This document shows positions 1-10,100 of a stretch of DNA of 63,275 nucleotides, one piece after another. The translations under genes and the position numbers were made by a program. Every line of letters starts with the position of its first letter. Positions within the stretch are counted from its first letter, which is position 1. The notes below the pieces were generated by a model that worked only from the letters and a program-made list of their open reading frames with translations, did no database searches and was not told the DNA's origin. The stretch comes from a virus: IMG/VR virus record IMGVR_UViG_3300027861_000023, positions 1-63,275 of that record; one strand, given 5' to 3'.

Positions 1-150
1 GATGTAGTTACTGAAGATGTAGTTACTGAAGATGTAGTTACTGAAGATGTAGTTACTGAAGATGTAGTTACTGAAGATGTAGTTACTGAAGATGTAGTTA
101 CTGAAGATGTAGTTGCTGAAGATGTAGTTGCTGAAGATGTAGTTGCTGAA
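1..150 (+). repeat. 15-bp in-frame tandem repeat (DVVTE/DVVAE), left copy
   Basis: At least ten perfect 15-bp units gatgtagttRctgaa run from the first base. Seven units have act (Thr), then three have gct (Ala). The array is cut by the window edge, so its true length is unknown. It encodes an acidic low-complexity stalk in the virion hydrolase. Confidence 0.95.
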
Positions 151-535
151 GATTTAGTATTTCCTGATGATGAAGGTTTTGACCTATATAGAAGCGACAT
201 CAACTATGATACATTAACGGATAACGAGGTTGTTCTTGATGAGAATGAAGCTGCGTATATGGAAAAACTTATTCAAAAAAGAATAGCTTTAAGTAAAATG
301 CCAGACGTTGGAAGTTCAAATGCAGATGGGCGAGTAGAAATATTAAAATCTATTGCCAATGACAGCACTCTTACGGACAAAGAAAAAAAGGCTATATATA
401 GAAGATATAGATATATAGATGACCTTCATCATGATTATTTAGGTGATTTTAATAATTCTCCATATCAGATAAAAGCTAGAGAAATTTTAAAGTCTAATAT
501 GACTATACCTGAAATGGATAAAGCATTAAAAGATG
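1..535. repeat. Terminal direct overlap, left end
   Basis: Bases 1-535 align with 62741-63275 at a constant offset of 62740. Downstream of the pentapeptide array there are 13 substitutions and no indel. This is best explained by a circular or circularly permuted genome whose contig ends were taken from two variants. A real tandem gene duplication cannot be excluded from the sequence alone. Confidence 0.85.
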
Positions 536-1101
536 CTGTTGATACATTAGATAGAAAAGAAAAAAAAAAAATCCCGCTAACAAAACCAGTGGATGATAGT
601 ATAGCTGTTTTAGAAAATTATGAAGGCTTTATAAACGGAAGTCCTACTGCTGATATTTTTACTAAATTAATTAAAGATAAAACATATTTTCTAGGAGCTA
701 AAGGAACAGGTAATTGGACTATGAAAGATGAAAAAAATGTGCAAACAAGTGTAGATAGTATCGATTGTTCTGGAGCAATATGTACTATTAGAAATGCACA
801 AGGAGGTAAATACGATCTTAATTACACTAATGCCAAAAAGTTTGTGGAGTTAGCGAAACAAAGAAATATTCCGATAGAATCAGCTAAAGATGGTAACCTA
901 ATACTTATGAATGTTGATGGGGATGGTATTGATCATATTGGTTTTATTGTTGTTGACGAAAATGGAAAAAAATACATAGCAGAGTCTTCTAGTTCGTATG
1001 GAGGAACAACAATAACGGAATTTGATAAGAGAATTGCAGACCTTACAAAAAGAAAACCAGAATTTAGTTACGAAATTGTATCAGATACCAAACAAAAATA
1101 A
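1..1101 (+). CDS. Virion peptidoglycan hydrolase, NlpC/P60-like C-terminal part (5' partial)
   Basis: The frame is open from base 1, so this is the 3' end of a gene whose 5' end is the open frame at 60476-63275 at the other window end. It starts with a DVVTE/DVVAE pentapeptide repeat, continues through a charged segment, and ends in an NlpC/P60-like cysteine peptidase domain. The nucleophile motif DCSG has its Cys codon at 766-768, and the DHIGFIV motif has its His codon at 934-936. Families of this fold cleave peptide stems of peptidoglycan. Position beside the internal virion proteins suggests local cell-wall digestion during DNA entry. The stop overlaps the next start by one base (TAATG), implying translational coupling. 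Joined across the ends the protein would be about 1120 residues. The hydrolase call is firm at motif level; substrate is inferred. Confidence 0.8.
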   Translation, partial: DVVTEDVVTEDVVTEDVVTEDVVTEDVVTEDVVTEDVVAEDVVAEDVVAEDLVFPDDEGFDLYRSDINYDTLTDNEVVLDENEAAYMEKLIQKRIALSKMPDVGSSNADGRVEILKSIANDSTLTDKEKKAIYRRYRYIDDLHHDYLGDFNNSPYQIKAREILKSNMTIPEMDKALKDAVDTLDRKEKKKIPLTKPVDDSIAVLENYEGFINGSPTADIFTKLIKDKTYFLGAKGTGNWTMKDEKNVQTSVDSIDCSGAICTIRNAQGGKYDLNYTNAKKFVELAKQRNIPIESAKDGNLILMNVDGDGIDHIGFIVVDENGKKYIAESSSSYGGTTITEFDKRIADLTKRKPEFSYEIVSDTKQK

Positions 1102-4100
1102 TGGATAAAGTAGAAAAGTTATACCAGTTATATTTAAAAGAAGGAATGATTTCTGAAGCAATTTCTTTAGAAAGATTTAGAAATATTACTCCAGATCAAC
1201 AAGCTTCTATATTGGAGGTATCAAGAAAAAGAAAATTAATTTCTCCAGAAACATCTTTAGAGTCTTTTCAAAGTATCTGGGGAAATACAATGCCTCAAGA
1301 ACAGCAAGTTATTAAAGCTCCTGAAGTTGTAGAGAATAATTCATTTTCTGGTAATTCTGACATTCAAGCAAGTTCTGGTGCTTTTCCAAAAGTAGATAAA
1401 GAGGCTATGAATTCTGATTTAATTAAAGAAGAAACCTCTGAAACTGTTACAGAAGGTGTTGAGTATGATGCAAGAGAAGATGAAAGCAGTGTGTTTAGGG
1501 AGAACATTATTATTGATAAAAACGCAACTCCTTTAGAGCGATCTTTAGCTTTTGTAAATGATGATTTGTTTAAAAGAGACGAAGGGCCTGTTGTTGAATT
1601 GTTAGACTATCATTTTCCATTTGAAGAGTATGGTTTCAAATTTGAGGAAAGTGGGATTTTGGATAATGTTACAGTAACTGCTCCCGATGGAGTTACTAAA
1701 GAAACATTTGGTATTGATTCTGGAGGAAAATTATTTTCATCATTTCAAGACAACTCTGAAGAGTCTAGAAAACTTAGAGACTTTATAAGAAATAATGCTG
1801 ATCAAGAGAAAAGAGACGAAGAAATTACTAAAAAGTATTTTTCGGTAGAGGCGATGAATTTTGACATAGATTTTTTTACAAAACAAAACAAACAGCTTAC
1901 AAAAAATGCTACTGATTATTTTGAAAGAAAAAAAATAAATGAAGCTGAACTAACAAGAATGAGAAACTCTCCAGGCACATTTACTCAACAAGAGTATGAT
2001 CTGCAAATTATGGAGAAAAATTATCTTAGAAATCAAGAGAATGTATTAAAAGATCAATACGAACAGTTCCAGGAAACAGCAGGTCAGTTAGACTTAACTA
2101 CTGGTAACTATGTCTTAATGAAAGAGAAGCAAGGTGAAGTAGTCACTACTGCTATTGGTGGCGCATACAACAAGTTTTTAGAGGGTACAAGCAGTATAAT
2201 ATCTACAGGTATTGGATCAGGACTAGATATATATTACGAGGCAGCACAAGCAGCGTATGGCAATGATTATGGTTATACTGAAGAGGAGTATAGAGATGAA
2301 TTTATAAGGGTTTACGAAGGGTATAAAGGATTAGAAGTTCCAGAATCAGCAAAAGAATCTAAAGAAGGGTTTGAGAAATGGACAGCAACCTTAAAAGATA
2401 GCGATGTTGATAGGGTTAAAGCTTCAGCTACTACAGCATCTAAAAGAGATGGTGTCAGAATAAACTATGATGCAGAAGGTCAGGTTATTGGTGAGTCAAC
2501 TCACAAAATGAGAGCAGAAACCGATGGCAATGGAAATTGGTTTGCATTTCCTACATTATTTCAAAACGAAGATGGAAGTTGGGATGACACATATGAGAAG
2601 CAGATTGAAAAATCTGAAAGAAATTGGAAGGGCGCTTATGAAGAGGCTAAAAAAAGAGGTGAGCTTGTAAGTTTTGGATCGGATGAAGAGGCGGCACTTG
2701 CGTATGCAGATGGTTCTTGGAAAGAAAATTACGGTGCAAAACAAACAGCTACATTGGCCTCAGCACAACCTACAGGAGACTTAGAAGGTAATATGTTTAC
2801 TGGTCAATATAAGGTTGTAAAAAACGATCCTAGATTACAAAACCTTAATTTTGATCAATACGACATAGCAAAAGGTGTAAAAATTCCTTTTGAATCAACT
2901 AGTATGATTGGCCAACCATTACTTCAATGGAATAGTCCTGAAGTGTGGAGTAAAGAGGAAGATGATTGGGTAAAAGCTCCAGGATCTTTTGGGGAGTCTA
3001 ATGTTTTTGATCAGGTTGATGCTTTAGTTGGAGACCAGAAAATAAAGGGTAAAAAAAATGCTGTAAAAGAAATCTCAAGAAACCTTCTTGTTGAAACTAT
3101 TGGCGCAGACAACGTAAGTAATCAAAGAATTGAGGCTCAGATGAATCAAGGTGGAGCAGCAGGTATTTTTGCAACTGGATATTACGGAGCATTTGAATCT
3201 GTACCAGCTTTATTACCAATGATTTATGGTGCAGTTAAAAATAGAAAATTAGTAAAACCTAAAGGGCCAGCAGGTAAAAGTTTAAAAGCTATTAAAGGTA
3301 GATTAATTCAATCTTTAAAAAACTATGCTACTGATGGATATCGCCAGACTTCTTTATTAGCCATGGCAGCTCTTCATTCAGACAAACTAAATGAGCAAAT
3401 GGAAAATAACCCTGAGTTTGAGTGGGTTACTGAAAATGAAAAAAAAGCTCTTATTCTACCATTAGCTACCACTTCAGCTATCTTAGAAACTTTAGGGTTT
3501 AGAATGCTTTTAAAGGGTACTTCTGGTACAAAAATATTAACTGGCATTACTACTGCTGCTTTAAGGCAATTGCCAAAAGGAGCAACTCCTGCAATGTTTA
3601 GAAGAGCAGTAGTTAATATAATGGACAATCAGTTTACAAGAAGAGTTGGTAAAACTGGTGTTGCTAAATTTATTAACAGAGCAACTCCTGGTGTGTTAGC
3701 AGAGGCTGAAACAGGTTTTTTTCAAGAATACACCGATATTGAAGGGAAAAACATATATAATGCTTTTAAAGGTAAGGAACTATTTAAAAATCCTGAAAGA
3801 TGGTCTGAAGAGTACTGGACTCAAATAGGTAAAGCCGCAGGAGCAGAGGCTGTGGGTGGTTTTGTTTTGGGAGCGCCAAGTTCTATAACCGCAGCATTTA
3901 CCTCTAAACAAAAAATTACTGAGGTTAATGAAGAGATGATTACGTTGTTTGACAAAATTTTTGTAAACAAGAATAATAGTCAAGATGATGCGGCTACAGC
4001 AATAAAAGCTTATGAGGCTAGTGTTCAGCAGAAAATGGATGAAGGTCTTATAAGCAGATCTCAAGGCGCAGATATGCTTAATGACTTTAGAACTTTACAG

Positions 4101-7100
4101 GCTGCGGCTACAGATGCAAATATAGCTACAGATTTAAATGAAAAACAAAAAGCTAAAGCCATAGAGTTGTTTTTCCAAAAAAGACAGCTAGAGGTTAAAA
4201 TGTCTCAAACAAACAAAAACCTTCCAGAGTATCAAGAACAACAAGAAATGCTTGAGCAAATTGAGTACAGCATTTCTTTGCTAGGAAAAAACCAGGCAGA
4301 TCAACAGTCTCAAAGAGAGATAGAGGAGCAAGGGATTGAAACCTATGTTGAGGTTACAGAAGAAGAGGTAATGGAGGCTTTAAAACAGGATGGCATTGAA
4401 GCTCCAACTGAGCAACAAAAGATAGATAAATCAGACGAACTAAAAAAAACAAAACAAAATGGCTTACAAGAGCAAAGCACAGAGGGAGTGGTTCAGGAAG
4501 AATCTGCCGAAGGTGGCGGAGAGGTGGGACAAACTGTACCCAGTAACGAGCAATCTACCAACGAGAGTACAGAAGAAACCGAAACCAATATTGAAGAGAC
4601 AGCCGAAGAGGAAGTAAGTCCTGAAGAAAAAATAGACTACAAACAGCAAGAAGTTGAAGAAAGAAAAAACCTTTCAGCGCTTCAGCAAAAAGGTAGAGAT
4701 TTAAAAATATTAGGAAAAAAACTAAGCAAAATATACGGAAATTTAATAACTGGTAAAACACAAGGTGATTTACAGGATAAATATGAGGCTGCTTCTGTTT
4801 TAAAAGAGAATGACAAAAAAATAAGCGAAAACGAAAAAGCTATAGATAACTCTAAAAGAAATATTCAAAAAATTAAAGCTGAAGCTAAAGAAAAAGCTAA
4901 AGCAGATAAAAAAGCTAAAAGAAAAAAAATAGAGGTTAAACCTGAAAAGGGGTTATCTGTAACTAAAAAGATTGAACAAAGATTAAAGACTATTTCAAAC
5001 CTTATAGGTCAAAAGAAAATATTAAATAGATTAAAAATATTTGAAAAATCTCCTCTTCCTCAAAATTATTTTAATCTTGGAAAAACAGAGGTAGAGCTGG
5101 TAGATGGTACTACTGTGAAAGTAAAAGATATAATGGATATGTCTTTTAAAGAATTTACAAACTTTGTAGATGGTTTAAATAAATCAAAACCTAAAGTAGA
5201 AGAAAATTATGAGAAATCATTAAAAGGATTGTCTTTAAAAGCATTAAAAGGTCTTAAAAATAGTGTTATTTCTAGTATAAATAAAGGTGAAAAAGAAGTT
5301 AGAGAGTTAGGTAAGAAATTTCTACCTAATTATAAGGGTAAATTAACTAAACAAGATAATGATAATTATACTGCTGCTTCAAATAAAATATTTAATTTAA
5401 AAAATAAACTTGATTTAATTAATAAGGCTATTAGTAAAATAGAATCAGAGCCTAAAGCAGAGCCTAAAGCAGAGCCTAAAGTAGAGCCTAAAGCAGAACC
5501 TAAAGTAGAGCCTAAAGTAGAAGAAGAAGTTGCTGAAGATGAAGAGGTAGATCAGCAGACAAAAGATGACCTTGACGAGTTTTTTGAAGGGCAATCTACA
5601 GAGCAAACAAAGTCTGAGCCTTCAATTAGTTTAAACCGATCTAAGGGTGAATTAAGATTATCTAAAACAGATCCAGTTAAAATAATCAAGGCTGTAAAAA
5701 AAGCTGCCAAAGCAATGATTAAAACTTTTCCTAGTGTAAAGTTTGTTTTGCATGATTCAACAGAGCTGTTTAGTAAAGCTACAAAAGGAAGAAGAGGTAG
5801 AGGTTATTTTGATCCAACTACAAAAACCATACACATAAACATGGAGACTGCTTCTGTGATTAGTGTTGGTCACGAGGTAACTCATGCTATTGCAAACCAT
5901 CTCATATCTACAGATGCAAAGGCAGAGGTTGTTTTTGATAAAGTTTTATCTAGTTTACAAAGAATATTAAAAGGTACAAATCCTGAGTTATTAGAAAAAG
6001 TAGAGAAATTTTCGAAAAGGTATTCAGACAAAACATTAAGAAGTGAAGAGGCGGCATCTGAATTGATGGGTATCTTATCTGAAAACTGGAGTAAACTAAG
6101 TAGACCAAAAAAGAACAAGATTATTGATCTTTTAGATCGTTTCTTCAAAAAGTTACGTATACCATCTCCTTTTAAAAACAACCTAAATAAAACTGATGAG
6201 GCTGTACTTGAATTTTTCAACACTGTTTCTAAAAAAATAAGAGAGGGAGAGTCAATAGCTATTGAGGATGTCAGTATTTTATCGGAGTTAGCCACTGAAG
6301 TTGAAGCCGAAGGAACTAACCCTATAGGTAATCCTACCGAAATAAACCCACCAAGAGCAGGGAGAGAAAGTAAAATTGACTTCAAAGATTCCTATGATAT
6401 GTCTTTGGTTACTCCTAAAAATAAAATAAACTTATCATCTTTAATAGAAAATATAATTAGTAATGATCAGAAAGTTTGGTTTTGGGTAGCTGATCAATTA
6501 GGTTTAGGAGATGGCATGGATGCAGGCCCTAGCTTTGCTTTGCAGCCTGAAAACATAAAGAAAAAAGCAATATGGGCTAGTGGGTTAGATAATAAAAAAT
6601 TAGAGAGAAACATTAGTGCAGCTGATTTTATATTTATTATTAGTGGCTCTCCAGAAACTAGTAAACTATTCAACAAAAAAGTATTTGATAAGTATACTGA
6701 TATCTTGGGTGATTATAACTCGTTTAAAAAGAAAGCATTAGAAACTAATCCTGTTAAGGCTATTAGAGAAACTTTACAAGAGTTTGATAGCTGGGCCGCA
6801 ATGAGAAAAAGTCCAAAAAGAAAAACTTTTTTAATAGCGGTAAATGTGCAATCGACAAAGCCTAACACTAAATTTCATAAATTAGTAAACACATTAGGAG
6901 GTTTTGTAGACCTTCAGTCTTTAAGAGATGGTTTTTACAGAGAAAATAATTTTGTTCAAAATGATATAATGTTGGTTTTAAAACCAACAGGTATAGGTGA
7001 AAAATCTAACCACTCTACATATTCTACAGATATATTAGGAGAGGTAGTAGGTGTTCCTGATATTAAATTAAATGCAGAGGAGATAATGCCTCAAGAAATT

Positions 7101-10100
7101 AAAGATAAAATAAAAGGTAAAAATGTCGCTGAAAAAACTTCAAGTATAGCTCCTTATGGTGGAGCAGTAGGAACTGCGGTAAAGAATATAACCAAACCTT
7201 CTAGAAAAGGTAGAGAGCAACTTCCAACACTTCAAGAAGTAGAAAGTAGAATAACTAACCGAGCAAGATTCATGAAGGTAGTTGAAGACTATGGCATGAA
7301 AAAAGAAGGGTACATGAGTTATAAATCAGATCTTGGGCCACTACAAAGAGCAGTTAGAGAATATGGCTTTAGAATAGAGACCAGGTATATAACTGAAGGA
7401 AAACGAAGAGGTACGCCAACTGGATACTTTCTTACTACAGGTAGAAATGCTGAAGGATTTCCTGTAATGTATAACCCTAAATTAAGAGAGTTAAAAACAT
7501 TAGAAGATCAAAAACCTAAAAGAAAAGGTAGAGAGCAAATGCTTGACAAAGAAAGTGAAGCAATTAAAATTGTAATGCTGGGTAGAGAAGAGGGTGGATT
7601 TACTGATTCAGAAATAAAATACTACTTAAAAAAGAGAGGCTTTAATGCTAAAGATATAAAAATAGCATTAGCTATTGATCCTGAATTGTTTCCTTCATTT
7701 CCAAAAAGCTTTGGTAATGTAATTGGTGGATTTAAGAATGGAGTAAAGTTATTGGCTAAAATAAATAAATTCCATAAAAAAGTAATAGAAGACAATAACA
7801 ACAAAAAGAAATATAAGCAGGAAAGTCTTAATAAATTAGTAAACAAGACTATTGAGTATATGTATACTACACCTGAATATAAAGCTTTAGGAGTAAAAGG
7901 TAGTAGAATGACATCTAAACAACAGGCTTTAGAGGTTGATTTGTTAGATTACTTATCTCCAGGAATTAAAACTTTTAATGGAGCAAGAGTTCGCGCTTTA
8001 AATAAGCAGATTAGAAACACTAAATTTAGTGAGAAAAATTTAAAAAGAATTCAAAGATCTTTAAGGTTGTACATAAGAACTGTAATGCCTAGAAATTTAT
8101 TAGGTAAAGCTGCCTATATAAAATTAATAGACAAAATAAATGCAGTAGACGAAACTAATTATGATGCTGTTGTTGCTGAAATTACCGATATAGCTACAGA
8201 ATTGGCTAATAAAAACCTAAATAAATCTATACTAGATATTTTAAATGAAACCTTTACAGAAATTCAATCAGGCAGGCTTAAAGGTGTTAAGGTAAGTCAA
8301 GAGGTTAAAGATAGAATATATAAAATAGCTCAAAACACTATAGGTTATGTTCCAGGGAAGAAGGGAAGTCAAGGAAAAATTCCAAATAAAGACACTGCTA
8401 AAAACTGGGACATTACTAATGAAGATATGGTTGCGCACTCAGAAATGTTAAGGCAAAAAATTAGAAGTCTTGAAACTGAAACCGTAATAATAAATGGAGA
8501 AAAGGTACTTGTCAACAAAAATTTTACAACTAAAGAGGCACGAGAAATTTCAGATTTAGCTGTAGCGCTTCAGTACAGCGAAGCTTTAGTTAGCTTTGCA
8601 AATAACGATCCTTTACAGACAAATGCACTTGAGCAGGTTTTATTTAACTTACAACAACTGCAAGAGTTTGGTATTTCTGGATTACAACTACAACTTTTAA
8701 GAAACGCAACAGCGTACATGAACAACGCCATAAATATATTGCAAGATATGGGCGTTATTATTAATCCTTTAAAAGAACTTGAAGCTGAAGGAAAAGAGAA
8801 TATTACTCAAGACGATGTTCTTAAAAAGTTTAAAGAGTTAAAAGAAAAAATACGAATTGATGCTGAAAGAGGAAGGGTTAAAAAGGTTGGTGTAAGGAAA
8901 AGATTAAGCTTACAGGTTAGTCAAATTGCTAAGTATGTTAATACAAAACTAGGTACAGCAGAAGATTTAACTGGTCTAATGGATAGAATTTCATTGTCTA
9001 CTGGAGATTTATTTGGTGGTATAACACAAGAGATTGTTACTAAAGAAGTTAGAAAAGCAAGCAGAATTTTTAAGGGAAGGATGCTTAAACATGAGTTAGA
9101 ATTTGGTATAAAAATGACTGAATTGTTTGGTAAAAAGTGGCTGAAAAAGAACAGACAAAACAACAGGCAGACAGATCAAATTATTATAAGTGAAGCAAAG
9201 CAAATTGTATTAGAAAATGAAAGAGACAGAATCTTAAAAGATAAAAAAATGTCTTCTGGAGAACAGCAAGTTTTGATTCAAGCAATTGATAAGGAGATCA
9301 ATAGTAATGTAAAAATGATATCTCAAAACGAGTTGCTGTATTTTAGAAATCAGGGGTTAGATCCATCTTTAAATGCTTCTTTTGAAGCTACTTTCAAGCC
9401 TACACCATTAACTGGTGACCTGGCTTATTTAAATAAAGAGTTTGACAACAAAAATGAATACACATCTAGGATACAAGAAGAAATAACCAAAAAAATAGAT
9501 CCTAAATTAATTGAGTTAGGAGACTGGATGGTAAGAGATTTTTATCCAAAACAATACGAGCATTATAATAACACTTATAAGGAAATATATAGAACTGATA
9601 TGCCTTGGAATCAAAATTATGCTGGTAGACTATATAGAGCATCAGAAACCGACATTGTAGGTTTAGATTTACTAGATATGCAAGGTAATCAAACCTGGAT
9701 TTCAAATGCTAATGCAGCGAGTACAAAATCTAGACAAGAGAGTAATAGTGCTATTATGCAGACAAATGCTGTAGATGCATTGTTAAATTATACTCGTGAC
9801 ATGGAATATTTTGCTGCCTACGCTATTCCAGTTAGAAATATTAATAAAATGTTTTCAGACAAAGCGGTAAAATCTGTTATTTCTGAAAAATTTGGAAAAG
9901 ATATAAATAGGTACATAAACGATCAAATTACAAAAATTGCAAACAAGGGTGCAAAACATCAAAAGGATGCTGGTTTAATTAATTTCTTCAATAATACTTT
10001 TTTATTATCTCGACTAGGTTTAAACCCAACATTAGTATTAAAGCAAATGACATCTTTCGTTACTTATGGTAATGATATTGGATACAATAACTGGTTAGCT

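Noticed and set aside
1-150. Short regular repeats resembling a CRISPR array
   Set aside because: Units are contiguous with no spacers, 15 bp long and in frame; they code for a pentapeptide stalk.
151-535. Diversity-generating retroelement target
   Set aside because: Many differences involve A and all change codons, but no reverse transcriptase, template repeat or accessory gene is present and changes are scattered rather than confined to a 3'-terminal variable repeat.
5882-6385. 167-codon minus-strand frame inside the giant gene
   Set aside because: Antisense shadow of conserved protease-region coding sequence; no promoter or spacing support.
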